From: Papaver somniferum
Lineage: Eukaryota; Streptophyta; Magnoliopsida; Ranunculales; Papaveraceae
Direction of reading: 5' to 3'
Assembly: GCF_003573695.1 (NCBI RefSeq)
Contig: NW_020621936.1
Location: 11,098,001-11,162,000, forward strand
Length of the DNA stretch: 64,000 nt
Shown piece after piece: positions 1-11,594 of this stretch (position 1 is the first letter of the stretch; every line of letters starts with the position of its first letter). The translations under genes were made by a program, and so were the position numbers. Below the pieces are notes generated by a model that was not told the DNA's origin, made no database searches, and saw nothing but the letters and a program-made list of their open reading frames with translations.

Positions 1-1
1 T

Positions 2-973
2 GCATCTGCATTTTTCCAAAGTTACCACAAATGTCAAATTCACGGGAACCTCGTTCACGCACCTTCCGCCCCTTTACACTCGGTAAGCAGTCCATGGCCA
101 TTTTATAGTTGGGGACTTGACATTATTGGAAAGATCAATCCGCCGTCATTAAAGCAGCACGAGTACATCATAACTGCGACAGAATATGTTACCAAATGGG
201 TTGAAGCCATTCCTCTACGAGGGACTACAGGAGCAACGATTGCGGCTTTCATTAAAGAGTACATCATTTGTCGGTTTGGCGTGCCTAAACATATCATCAC
301 CGATAACGGCACTCCCTTCGTCAACAAACAAGTACGAGAGTTGCTTGAGGGATACGAAATTAAACAAGTCTTCTCCACCATTTATTACCCCCAAGGAAAC
401 GGACAAGCTGAGAGCACCAACAAAACACTAATTCAGATTCTCAGTCGAACACTGCATGGCAATCCTATAGAATGGCACGAACAGCTACCGATGGCGCTAT
501 GGGCGTATCGAACAACACCTAGAATTTCTATTGGAGTTTCTTCATATTCGCTTGTTTACGGTGCAGACGCGATCCTGCTAACAGAAATCAAGATCCCGTC
601 AGCCAGGATTGCAGCTGCAAGTGGGGTCCACTGGAATGAAGCTGAAGCGTTGAGCTCCAGGAACGCCAAGTTAGACACTCTAGACTCCATAAGAGGTAAA
701 GTAGAGGAATGTGATCAAGTGTACAGAAATAGGATCTCCAGGGCATATGACAAGACTGTAAGGCCGCGTGTTTTTATAGAAAGAGATTTGGTCTTAAAGA
801 CGGCCAAGCACATTCAGCAAGACATGTCTGCACCAAAGTTCTCTCCAAAATGGGAAGGTCCTTATGTGATTACTTAGGCTTACAGTACCGGCTACTACAA
901 GATCGTTAAGGTGGATGGAGGCAAGTTAGAAGCAGTCATCAATAGAAAATGGCTCAAGGCATATCATGCTTGA
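2..973 (+). pseudogene. Ty3/gypsy (Tat-like) integrase, C-terminal end of pol, one internal stop
   Basis: The frame is open from base 2, so pol continues off the left edge. It encodes the integrase that joins retrotransposon cDNA to the chromosome. The D,D(35)E triad is visible: Asp in GLDIIG (119-121), Asp in ITDNGTPF (302-304) and Glu in GQAESTNK (410-412). Thirty-five residues separate the last two. In the N-terminal HHCC zinc finger the first Cys of the CxxC pair reads Tyr (23-25, QSYHKC). An in-frame TAG at 875-877 interrupts the chain, but the same frame continues with AYSTGYYKI to NRKWLKAYHA and a TGA at 971-973, the usual end of Tat-like pol. With a lost zinc ligand and a nonsense codon this copy is probably dead. 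It belongs to element A, whose 3' LTR starts at 2398. Confidence 0.9.
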
Positions 974-1168
974 TCATCATCCTACCATTGTCTCATGACA
1001 TGGCAATACATGCATTCTTTTTTCATTACACATCTAAATTATTAATTATTCAAAAATACATTAATGAAAACTCCTTCCACCTACCAAAAAAATAATCAAT
1101 GAAATTCATTTCTAAAAAGTGTTCAAAAAAAAATGACGTGAGCGCCATTGACAATAAGAGAATGCATC

Positions 1169-2019
1169 CTAGAAGTGGTCATCCAGCAGATTATAGTTCC
1201 TTGAGAGCATCATCTTCAACCTAGTTTGGTATCTCTCTGTTCTATCCTTCAAGTTTTGGATTGCCTGCTCCACCTTCTCTGATTCCGCAGCCAGAGCCTT
1301 CTCTTCCTCCAAGATAGCTTTCGCAGCAGGAAATACATTCACGAGGATACCAGCTCGATCAACCTTGATAATATCAAGACGCTGTCGTAACCATCCCACG
1401 TTGAACTCCATGGATTCGCAGGTAGACACCATGTTCTCCCACTTTTCGAGGTTTGATTCAGTAACGTTGCGGATAGAGATATTCTCCATCTCAGCAATCA
1501 TGGGAAAAAGACAGTTTGCCGTGGTAACCAAAGCATATGAACAGTGTCGAACTACATTCCTAGTTGCAATATGGCCATACGTTTTCCATACTTTTGTGTA
1601 TAAAGGCACAAACTCCTTCCTCACTAAGAATTCCATGACAGTTCGGTAACTGGAAGATAGACATCTCATGTGGATATCGAATGAAAGGCCTGCGTTGGGA
1701 TATTCATGAGATGAGATACCCAGATCAGCATCTTCAAGATCCGCGGGGGTAGGCGTGTTTGAGTTTGAAGGAAGGGGACTGTTTAAGTCGTCATCATCGA
1801 TCATTGTCGCACATGTTCCAGTACGATATCCCTGTGAAAGGGGAGGTTTATTCACCTGATCATGAAGAACAAACAATTGTTCGGAAAAGTAAAATAAAGG
1901 AAAAAGTAGCATCGTTGAAATAAAGAGATGGCTCGGAATCATACCTCGGGTGCAAGTCATGTACGTTTCGCAGAAGAGCCTGGATGGTATGAAGAGGATG
2001 ATTCATTGTTGTTCGACAT
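1169..2019 (-). pseudogene. Antisense two-exon gene between pol and the 3' LTR of element A
   Basis: On the strand opposite to pol, exon 1 (2019-1945) starts with MSNNNESSSSYHPGSSAKRT and ends at a GT donor (CCGAG|GTATG). Exon 2 (1855-1169) follows an ATCAG acceptor and starts VNKPPLSQGYRTG. Both exons are in phase 0 and would give about 253 residues, but exon 1 has an in-frame TGA after codon 20. The protein has an acidic, Ser/Pro-rich N-terminal third, a central Trp/Cys-containing part and a C-terminal Glu/Lys-rich stretch (EEEKALAAESEKVEQ) likely to form a coiled coil. I do not recognise the family. Additional ORFs, sense or antisense, between pol and the 3' LTR are known from the Tat/Ogre lineage, and I infer this is one of them. 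The splice model is mine. Confidence 0.55.
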
Positions 2020-2380
2020 GATGAAAAGATGGAGTTTCTGCAAATCCCTGTCACGAAAAGATAAAGGGTGGTTCTAAATCCCTGTGTGCACAATATATAT
2101 GGAGGAAACCCTAAATGAAGACCAAATCGGCTGCAACGAGGGTTATCCGATGAATAAGGATTCAACCGACCAAGTCGTGCTTTCTTCCAAACCCTACTCA
2201 AAGCTGGAAAGGTCGTTGGATATCTAAAAGAGAATGATTTGACCAGGTCCGTGACGTTTAAGGCATAGGGTGATATTCATCTCTACGGTAAATATTTATT
2301 TATTCACTTTATCTTAATCGTTCTAATATTCGAACTGTCACCATCGAATGCCTACCCTGCAATAGTGCAACTATTACGTG

Positions 2381-2397
2381 CTAGGCAGGGGACTTAA
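2381..2397 (+). other. Polypurine tract of element A
   Basis: The purine-rich string AGGCAGGGGACTTAA lies directly before the LTR start TGTTGATGG, as expected for the plus-strand primer of reverse transcription. Element C has the matching GCAGGTGACTTAA before its own 3' LTR on the minus strand. Confidence 0.7.
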
Positions 2398-2859
2398 TGT
2401 TGATGGTGGATTTTAGTTCAGGTCTAAAATTGTAAAACAAATTTAATGCGTTGACGTCCTGCAAAGGGTAAAGCCGTTTGATATGTGATGAGTACCTCTT
2501 TGCTTTATTTATTCGAAGCAATTCAATAAATACACGAAATTCACCCAGAATGGTGCATGTAGCAACAATCCCAAATATTCTGTGAATTTTAGCATTATTA
2601 ATTAATGCATGATTTTCCTAGTATTTCTTGTGTTGTTCCTCGCCGAACTTTCATTGTTAGCATGACATGACGACTGAGTGTTCACTCTCAGCAGAGTAAC
2701 ATTAATCTCCAAGTGCCAATTTTGAGACATGTACGAAATACCCGTACAGGCTACATCACTCTCTGACAAAAGAGAATTTCGAATTGATTCGCTCTCAGCT
2801 CGATCGAACGTATTTAATTTCCTTAAAGGAAAATCTGGACTGTCCATATCAGTCTCAGA

Positions 2860-4130
2860 AACGATCGCAACCACCAAGTTGGCCGCGCAATTTAACAAGC
2901 CTAGCCAAAACTTGGCAAGAATGGGCGATTGACGTGATGACCACCGGCGGGCCCACTTGTGCCCTAGCCGGTTGAATATCACATGAACACCTCCCAACAA
3001 CGTCAAACTCCAACCCTAAATAGGGTTACCGTGATGCTTTGTAGAGGTTCGATCGAACGTAGATTGTACAGGGCAGTCTTAAAACCATCGCAACCGTCCA
3101 ACTCCGCAAGCGTGGTTGGACGGATTAGATCATCCCATGAATGATCAGAGAAGCGCCAACGCACACGTTGGCGGTCCCACTCCTCACCAACCCGATCGAT
3201 TTTCTCACGACAAAGCCATGGAGCAATGAACGTTTGCTCGAAGCATGGCTGGCGTGATGCTTTGAAAGGTCGCGGAAATTCCACTAGTGTCTTAAAACGA
3301 TCACAACCATCCAACTTAGCCAGCATATTTGGATGGCTTAGATCGCGCCTAAGACCATCAGGAAGGTGCACATATGTTCACTGTCAGCCCAACGTGGACC
3401 CCACACGGTCGGTCCTCCCAAAGGAGAAGCGTGGTTTGCCAAACCGTTTGGCCAAATTCACGCGTGCGTGACCGTTTAAAAACCCTAATTAGGGTTTACG
3501 GCGATGCATATGTGTCGTAGTTCGATCGCGTCCATCCATCTTCGCCAGCCTAAACGGAGGGTGTAGATATAGACTCAAGAGGTCCCAAGGATGTCGACGT
3601 GATCACCGTGGGCCCATCTGTGCGTGTGACCAGACGGCCTAGGCGAACCATGGCCGAGCGTCTCGAAACACACTCTCGAAGGTGGCATGTCACGCGGCTT
3701 CCAAATCCTTTGCGACAATGAATTTCTATCGCAAACCGATCACGACCACTCATCTTTGCCAGTCAATTTGATTGGCCTAGATCGAGCATTCATGGAACTG
3801 AGAGGTATAGACGTGCACAACAACGGACCGCCTCTATGCGTGACCGATCGGTCCCACCAAAAGTAACGCCCATGCATGAATTCGATAAAGCAAAAGAGGG
3901 ATGCTTGCGCACCTCTTAAAAACCCTAAAATTCCATCAACGGTCGTAGATATGTGCCGTAAAACATTTCGTCCGTCCAACTTTGCCAGCTTGGACGGACA
4001 ACCTAGGTTAAAATCTAGACGACTAATGAAGCACTTCGGTGATCACTGTCCTCCACTCTTCCACGGGGAGTGATCGACCAGGGGATGGCCCACCCATGCG
4101 GCCTCCAAACGATCACTCGAAGATGGTTGG
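2860..4130 (+). repeat. Degenerate ~220-bp repeats inside the element A LTR
   Basis: About six diverged units recur near 2863, 3090, 3297, 3530, 3737 and 3967. Each carries a block like ATCGCAACCGTCCAACTT, then GCCAGC and a TTGGACGG-type block. The units fill the middle of the LTR and have no counterpart in the LTRs of elements B and C. Confidence 0.6.
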
Positions 4131-4565
4131 ACGTGATGTTATTTGAAGACGCTTAATCCGCGACTTATTCGGTTAAGCTTTAAAACAGCGATGCTTCATA
4201 CATATTGATTCTTTTTTATGCATTACATGCATCAAGCATACACGATATTTCACGGATACCAACTCCTTAAATAACTTAGCACCGTATGCTATTTCCTGCG
4301 CGGGTCCCACGATCCGCTCATTCGAGACATCAAGCATGTCACAAAATGGGGGATACTTACAGGGGTATTGGTCTGGCAGTTTACAACGTGCAGCGTGCAA
4401 TGCGCCATTACAAGAATGTGTCGGGAAAAGGTGGACGGTTAACAATGATGAGGGAAGTGGGCAAAAGTGTGATTGTGTGACAATCACCACTCCTACACGA
4501 CCCCATTACTCCATCACTTCACCTCCTCCACTTCCTACGAGATGAGGGTTGCGCTCAATGACTTG

Positions 4566-4573
4566 TATAAATA
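4566..4573 (+). promoter_or_regulatory. TATA box of the element A LTR
   Basis: TATAAATA follows GACTTG and precedes AGGTCCTTCACC. The same context occurs in the LTRs of B and C (TATTTATA at 7121-7128, 48987-48994 and 55312-55319 on the opposite strand), which supports it as the U3 core promoter. Confidence 0.6.
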
Positions 4574-4949
4574 GGTCCTTCACCTATTTCCAACACAGAT
4601 GGATAGAAACCAAGTGTTGTCATAGTATTCAGAAAACACCGAGAACTGATAGCTTACATTTTGCAAGCCAGTTCATCATTCTGATACAAGTCATAAACAA
4701 CCAACACCTTTACAATCTCAACACCTTCTTCGCTTCCCTCCCTAAGATCAACCCCATCTCCTTCACTTTGTGACCGAAGCAAGTCTGGAACGACCATTTC
4801 TTGGTTTAGGCCAGAATTGTATAGATTGATCTCTCGAATCAAAAAGCACTCCCGTGCAGTGCATTTCTTTAGGGTTTAGAGTCGTTTCTCATCCACACAC
4901 ACCCAAATTTACCAAAACCAGTAGAAACAGTTTTCACCCATAAAAAACA

Positions 4950-5469
4950 TCATATCAATGTTAGGAAGAGGAAAATCGTCCTTGGGGCAACATTTGTTCA
5001 GATCCCTAAAATCAAGACAACACCTGATTTGGCCGCTCTTCTTCTTTACTGGAACCACATTGGCCAACCAGGTGGGATGGTGAATGGGTTTGATGAAACC
5101 AGCGGCTAGTAATTTTTGAATTTCTGTCTTGATCTATTCTTCCACATCGTGTCTGAAATGTCTCGGAGATTGGTTGATTGGTTTGGATCCGGGTATTATA
5201 TGTAGATGATGAGTGACCAGTTTCTCATCCAATCCAGGCATTTCCTCGTATATCCACGCGAATACATCTTGATATTCCTTAAGAAGGTCCAAAAGTCTCG
5301 CACGTTTGTCGGCACATAGAGTTGAGTTGATGGAGACAGGCCGTGGAGATTCCTCACTTCGGATGTTGACAACTTCGAGTTCATCTGTGGTGGAGTTGGT
5401 TCCGTCCTGCAGTTGTCGTGGTGCATCCGGCACCTCCTCTTGTGGCTCGCTGTTGTGGTTGCATTCCAT
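4950..5469 (-). pseudogene. Reverse transcriptase N-terminal part of element B, cut by element A
   Basis: Read on the minus strand this is the start of a Ty3 reverse transcriptase. It includes LKEYQDVFAWIYEEMPGLDE, then AAGFIKPIHHPTWLANVVPV, then RCCLDFRDLNKCCPKDDFPL and PNIDMM. A TAG at 5136-5134 interrupts the frame after RHFRHDVEE where the family normally has Gln. The coding sequence stops at the LTR of element A, so the catalytic YxDD part lies outside the window or is lost. The order RT, protease, gag, PBS and LTR going right shows the minus orientation. Confidence 0.9.
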
Positions 5470-5669
5470 TGTGCGGATAGACTGGGTGGTAGTCTCCCCT
5501 GCTAATTTCTACAGCCGCGCCGATATACGGTTTTCCCTTTTTCGTCACGACTTGCAATAAAAGCATGCTCTTGCTTGGTATGAGTATGAGCCATATTTTC
5601 GTTTGATGAGGGGAAATTGGCGTGCTTTTCTTTTGGAGCGATGGCGCGAGATTGAGTCTCTTTGTGCAG

Positions 5670-6458
5670 TCATGCGATCCTGTCCTCTTCTCCGATTGAC
5701 GTCCATGTTGGGAGTGGAGTGCAATGGGATTTGCCTGACGAGTCCCGCGAATTTTCTTTTGGTTCGAACATCACCATACCATAGATTGGTGTATAAGGAG
5801 ATAATGACGCGGGAATGTGAATAACTTCTTCATTCAACATGGTCTTTAGGCACTGGTGATATGTTGAAGGAATGATCATGTTATCGTGGAGCCACGGTCT
5901 TCCCAGTATCATGTGGTAGTCTGGCTCCTTCTCGATTATTTCGAACTTTACCTTCGACTGGATTGGTCCCACTGAAAGATTCAGGTTGATGTATCCATAC
6001 ATGCTGGTTTGGTTTCCTTCGAAATCTGTCACCACGGTAGGCTGCCGTATAATTTTGCTTGGCCGCACCTTGGTTGTCCTGAGCGTTCTGAGAGTAATAA
6101 CATTGGAGGACGCTCCCGTGTCGATGAGGGCCCTTTGAACTTCGAATCCTGGATGCGAGCAGTGACGTGTAGGTTCGTTTTCAGTAAATGTAACATTGTT
6201 GACGGACATCTCTGATATTCTTGAAGTCTCCGAGCGTAAAGGAACCAAACACGCGTCTAGGGCTATTTGATTAATCGCAGTAAACGTCTCCGCTCGCTGG
6301 TCCTTTGAAAGGTGCAAAAGTTCACATAAACTTTCCACCAACACGGCTGCTTCCTGGTTCACCGGTTTCTGATTGGTGGTGAAGTTGTTGACCTGAGAAC
6401 GATCATCCGGGACGTCAGTCTCCAGTGCTGGAATTTCCGGGGGGGATGAACCACTCAA
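5670..6458 (-). pseudogene. Aspartic protease region of element B (Tat-like Ty3)
   Basis: This minus-strand frame carries the retroviral-type protease that cuts the polyprotein. The active-site motif is RALIDTGASSNVITL (Asp-Thr-Gly at 6122-6114), followed by the lineage-typical YHMILGRPWLHDNMIIPSTY. Upstream of the protease is an acidic linker (EALCELLHLSKDQRAETF-like). The frame ends at a stop at 5670, and the remaining spacer to the reverse transcriptase is in other frames, so the polyprotein is broken. A TAA at about 6461 separates it from the short gag start in the same frame. The central gag capsid domain is missing, so a large internal deletion is likely. Confidence 0.85.
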
Positions 6459-6461
6459 ATC

Positions 6462-6680
6462 TTATGTAAATCTGATAAGAAAGTTGAGTATGTTGTTTGT
6501 CGTCTCCTTCATCAGGTCCATGTTCCTTGTGTGGATCTCCTGAACCCGTGCCAATTCGTCCAACCTTGGAATTTCTTCATTGGCTGCGGCATTAGGTGTC
6601 GTGTTGGGAGAAGAGACATCGCCATTCGCCAGAGTCTGAGTGGAATTTGGGATCATGGACTCAGTTCTAAGACCGACCAT
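6462..6680 (-). pseudogene. Truncated gag start of element B
   Basis: The frame starts MVGLRTESMIPNSTQTL about 40 bp inside the PBS and runs 72 codons to a TAA. Element C has a matching start (MVELRSGSATNP) at the same distance from its PBS, which fixes this ATG as the gag start. It includes a short helical segment (EIPRLDELARVQEIHTRNMD). No capsid or zinc-knuckle sequence follows, because the next codons already lead into the protease region. Confidence 0.65.
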
Positions 6681-6720
6681 CTTCTGGAAATTTGAGTTGC
6701 AACCGAGAGATTTAATCTCC

Positions 6721-6736
6721 CACTGTGGTCGCCAAT
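6721..6736 (-). other. Primer binding site of element B
   Basis: On the minus strand ATTGGCGACCACAGTG directly follows the LTR end CCCACAAACA, the expected place for the tRNA primer site. The same string follows the 5' LTR of element C. I have not assigned the tRNA. Confidence 0.6.
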
Positions 6737-9672
6737 TGTTTGTGGGTGAAAACTGTTTCTGCCGATTTTGGTAATTTTGGGTGTGTGGATGAGCAACGAA
6801 TCTAAACCCTAAACAATGCACTGCACAGGAGTACTTTTGATTCGAGAGATCAACCTGTACAATCCTGGCCTAAACCAATAAATGGCCGTTTCAGGCTTGC
6901 TTCGGTCACAAAGTGAAGGAGAAGGGTTGGTCTTAGGGAGGGAAGCGAAGAGAGTGTTGAGACCATAATGGTTAATTCTGAAGATATGGCTTGTTTTATG
7001 AATTGTATCATAAAGCGGAACTGGCTTGCAGAGTGAAAAGCTATCAGTTCTTGGTGATTTCTGGATACTATGTTGTTTCCGACCAAAAAACTTGTTGTTT
7101 TGTTGAAAATAGGTGAAGCCTATTTATACAAGTCATATTTAAACGTACTCTGTAGGAAGTGGGAACGATTGGGTGATGGAAGAGTGGAGTAATGTATAAC
7201 TGTTAGAAACCCATGCTTCCATGATAAAGGAAGTGGATCCGTTTACACCCGTTACTTCTTGCCGCCACTAATTGTCCCGCTTCATGACACTTTCTTATAA
7301 CGGGCGTATTTCACGCCGCACGCTGTAAACCGCCAAACCAATACCCTGATGAGTATCCCCCGGTTTGTGACATGTTTGATGTCTCGAGTGTTTTCGTGGA
7401 AAGAGTGTAGCAGGTTGCTATGTGCGGCAAGTCAAAATCAAGAGTCGCCGCAGGAAAATAGCATGTGATGCTATTAGGCACGTCTTGGCTGGTCGCCTAA
7501 AACTTGCCACAAGTCCGTCAGTTCGGTGGCAAACTTGGATGGCTGAGATTGCATCTCATGAGGAAGGGTAGCCGTTGATTATGGCGCCTGTTAATGGCAC
7601 AGTAGCGTTTTTGGTGTATGCTAGTGGCACTGTGGCATGACTGGTATAGCTCGTGCATGCCAGTGGTACGGTGGTATAAGTGGCGCCTGGAGTAGACATG
7701 GCCACGAGATTTAAGCGGCTGGTCGCCTAAAACTTGCCACAAGTCTGTCAGTTCGGTGGCGAATTTGGATGGCTGAGATTGCATCTCATGAGAAAGGATG
7801 GCCATTGATTATGGCCATATCTTGTTTTACAACAAAGTGGCGCCATTGGCATAGTGGCGTCTGGCATAGCCATGGCATAGCGGCATGCTGGTGGCGTAGC
7901 CGTGGCAGTTGTCTTGGCATATTGGTGTTATACCCAAATATGGCTCTGGCAACATTGGCCCTGTTGCTAAGTTAAACTTAAGGCCTTAGTAGAATCACTT
8001 AACCTAGTTGGTGTGGCGACTTTAGCTAAACTAGGGTTTGGAGTATTGAAACCTTAATTAGCACTGCGCTGCGGCACGGTAGCGTGACTGACATAGCTGG
8101 CGCATGTCAGTGGCACGATGATGCAAGTAGCGCCTGGCGTAGCCATGTCCGCTAGATTTTGGCACATTGGTGTTAGACCCGAAATGTGGCATGGCAACAT
8201 TGGCCTTGTTGCCACATCAATCCCAATGCTCTGGGGAACGTTACTTGGCTTGGTTGGCTTAGCAACTTTGCCTAATTTAGGGTTTGGCATGTCGAGACCC
8301 TAATTCGTGTGTGTGGCATGCAGACGCGGCATGGTGACACTTCTTGTGCAAACAGTGTCATAGTTGTGCCAAAGGAACTATAACAAGGCCGTGGTGTGGA
8401 AACGGCCACAAGAGTAAGGATTGCCGTGGGTGGCTATGATATGGCGCCATTCCTAGGGCTTCATGGTTCCCACACAGCTCGTGGCATGTTGTGGGGTCGA
8501 AGTGGCATAATTTGTGTCACGGCTGGAAATTAGGGCTTTGGTTAATGCAGAGTCGTGCTTCTGACTAGAAACCCCTAATTTAAGCTTATCATGGTGTTGG
8601 CCACGAACATGAGGTGGGTTAGCACGCAGGGAGCTACTTATGGCATGTTTTGGCATGCTGCCACAAAGTGGCATGTTGGCATGCCGCTCATATCACTGGC
8701 GCAACATGGCACATTTGGCATGTTGGCGCGGTTTTTGGAAAGCCAATTGGCTTCGTGATCATCTGGCGCAGTTTCCCCTTTTAACGCTGTGGCAAGTTTA
8801 GAGCAACCTGATTAGTCAAAAAAGAGGGTCGGCCAAGCATGGGCATGGCTACACTTTTGGTGTGAGTGTGGCGTCTTTAGAGAGACCTGATTGGTTGATG
8901 GGAAATGGGGTCGGCAAGTATGGGCCCAGCCACAACTTATGTGCGTGTGGTGAGTTTAAGGCGATCTGATTGGTCGAGGGAAATAGGGTCAGTTTAGGAT
9001 GGGGCGTGGCCAATGGAAAATGGCGTCGGCTGGCTTAAGGCATGGCCACGCCTCCCTTTGTTGTTGCTCCTATCCTGCGACTCCTTGTTTTCTGATTCTG
9101 GGAAAGATTTTGCACCTACTAATCCATGGCGGATTAATCACCTAGTTTTCCTAGGCTTAATTTCGACAAGCAAGGTCTGATATACTGTGCAAGGCGCAAA
9201 ACCCTAACTTTTGCAAATTAGTCAGGGTAGTTGATTGAATTCTATGTGATGACGCAGATCTCTTTTAAGTTCATTGCCAGAGAGCAACATGCTTTCTGAT
9301 TGAATACCTTATGCCAAGACCTTATCCTTGATACTTGGAAATTCGTGCTACTCTGCTGCGAGTGAACACAAATTGTCATGCCATATCAACATTAAGGGTT
9401 CAGCCGGGGAACATAGCACAGAAATCATTCAAAGAAACTTATATTAAGTGAATATAGGTAAGGTGCCAAAATTTACAGAATATCTGGGATTGTTGCTACA
9501 TGCACCATTCTGGGTAAATTTCATGAGAAAATATTGAGTTTGCTCAATAAGTGTGCCAGTATAGAGGTTGAACACTCATCGCTTTTACATGGCTCTGTAT
9601 CTTTGCAGAGTGACGGCCTATTAAATAATGGATTTTACAATTTTAGCCCTGAACTAAAATCCACAATCAACA
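6737..9672 (-). mobile_element. 5' LTR of Tat-like element B
   Basis: On the minus strand the LTR starts TGTTGATTGTGGATTTTAG (9672) and ends GTTTTCACCCACAAACA (6737), 2,936 bp. A TATAAATA box (7128-7121) sits near the 3' end. The interior has a ~230-bp duplication (blocks starting 7491 and 7721) and, around 8770-9010, short repeats built on GACCTGATTGGTCGA-like blocks, also present in the element C LTRs. Base 9673 is the outer edge. The partner LTR and TSD lie beyond element A, outside the window. Confidence 0.8.
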
Positions 9673-11084
9673 CTAGCACATCTCTGCAAGATACGCTGGT
9701 CAAAGACAAGTGAGCCAAAGTCTCGCAGAGGCATCAATTGGGCGTACAAAGCCTTTTCTCTCTCTCCGGACGAGTCAAAGCTGACCATAAAGAAATTCGG
9801 GTCCATTAAGAAAATCTTCAGGGAGATTTTGACCCATTTGCAAAATTTCAGAGAGATTCAAATCTCTATGCAAATCACAGAGAGATTTTGATCCGACTGC
9901 AAAATCTCGGAGAGATTCAAATCTCTATGCAAAATCACAGAGAGATTTTGATCCGACTGCAAAATCTCGGAGAGATTCAAATCTCTCTGCAAAATCACCG
10001 AGAGATTTTGATTCGTCTGTAAAATCTCGGAGAGATTCTAATCTTTCTGCAAAATCACGGAGAAATTTGATCCGTCTGTAAAATCTCGGAGAGATTCAAA
10101 TCTCTCTGCAAAATCTCTCAGAGATTCAAATATCTTCGCAAAATCTAAGAGAGATTCAAATATCTCTGGAATATCTCGGAGAGATTCAAATCTCTCCTCA
10201 AAATCTCGGGCGGCACACGCCTTACCTAGGGCTAAGGCCTATTTCTCAGCCTCTCAAACACACTCACGACTAGTAAATTGAGCCTGAACTGTACATGTCT
10301 ATCCAAAAACGTGGATAAGCTCTCTTGAGCTCCGCACGCTCAACAAAGGGACTCACAAACATAATATGGTATTCATATGACATATTTGACCGACCATGGA
10401 GATAGGAGATCAGCCTCAGCTCCTCTTACACTCTGCACACGATTCTTGAGGAATTCCATACCTTTTCACATGACTCATCCTAGTCATTCTCACAAATCAG
10501 AGAATATCTCTCTATCTTGGCCAACTCGGCTAAAGAGAATATTTTTCTCTCAACACACATCATCACAAAGGTTGACTCAGCTTCACACAAATGGGGTATA
10601 ACAATTAGGATTTTGGTCTGGCGGTCTACGACACGTGTGAGAAATACCCGGCTTATTTCTCACTGCAAAAGAGAGTAAAAGCGGTGGAATAATGAGATAA
10701 ACTCAACCTAGTTTATCCATATTCCTGAAGAGAGGGGAGAATTGTTTCACACGGCACATAAATCAATCCTTATCTTCACCGACTTGAGATTAGAGAATTC
10801 AGCTATAAATAGGTCATCTATTTTCCAAGCTACGATCATCTTTCGCATAACCTCTCAGAGCAATCCTTCTTCAAACCCTAGAATTCTATGATCTCTCTCT
10901 TCATCTGCTTCCCTCCCTAAGACCATCCCTAAATCTCTTCTATGTGACTGAAGCAGCATTTGAACGACCACTGTGCGTGGTTTAGGCGAAGATTGTTCGT
11001 GCTCAACCTCCCGTAATTCACTTTCAGAAACCCTAGAATCCCACTTCTAACCTCTCTCAGATTTTAGGTAGATACAGAGACATA
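9673..11084 (+). mobile_element. Diverged LTR-like remnant, plus orientation
   Basis: The right part resembles the 3' third of the Tat-like LTRs read on the plus strand: TATAAATAGGTCATCTATTT at 10804, CTTCCCTCCCTAAGACCATC, then GAACGACCA and TGGTTTAGG. The left part is occupied by a 60-bp repeat. I cannot define its start. The right end joins a SIRE-like LTR near 11085. Confidence 0.45.
9838..10205 (+). repeat. 60-bp tandem repeat with palindromic 30-bp halves
   Basis: Units at 9901-9960 and 9961-10020 align over their full length with few changes, and diverged units lie on both sides. Each half contains GAGATTCAAATCTCT, which can fold on itself. Confidence 0.8.
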
Positions 11085-11594
11085 CAAGCATTACTCTGAA
11101 GACCTGAAAAATGAGAAGAAGTAACGACTAAAACGAAGATATCATCCTTCCACTTGAGATTAGTAATATTGACTTGATCTTGTTTCCATTCCTAATGTAT
11201 CTTTCAAGTCGTGTTATATTGAAAACATAACATGTGAAGATGTATATATTTGTATATAATACTCTAGTGGTGAGACTTGGTCATAACAGTATGATCAAAA
11301 TATCAAGGAAACATATTACGAAGTATAAACGCTTATCTTTTGGAACTTAGTAAATATGACATCGACATAATTTATTGTATATAGTTTGTGGATCATGTGT
11401 GCATTATATAGGTGTGATTTCATCCTAGAAAACTATGTATTATTACATTAGTTTAAGGAAGTAGATGTATGAACTCGTTTTCATAATCGAAAGGGATATC
11501 ATGATTGGTCTTGTTCTTTATTGAATATCTTTTGGATGACCAGTGGAGGATGACAATGGTAGAACCTATCTTAACTTATGTTGAGACTTGAGGT

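Larger units (their letters stand above)
2398..4949 (+). mobile_element. 3' LTR of Tat-like element A
   Basis: The LTR starts TGTTGATGGTGG right after the polypurine tract and ends TTTTCACCCATAAAAAACA. The ends match the termini of the element B and C LTRs (TGTTGAT... and ...CCCACAAACA), giving 2,552 bp. A TATAAATA box lies at 4566-4573 with a CT/CA-rich leader after it. Bases after 4949 continue the reverse transcriptase of element B on the other strand, so this is an insertion boundary. The matching 5' LTR and target duplication lie left of the window. Confidence 0.85.

Noticed and set aside
7518..8674. Several frames of 60-95 codons in the element B LTR
   Set aside because: They lie in U3 repeats, exist on both strands and are not conserved with the element C LTRs.
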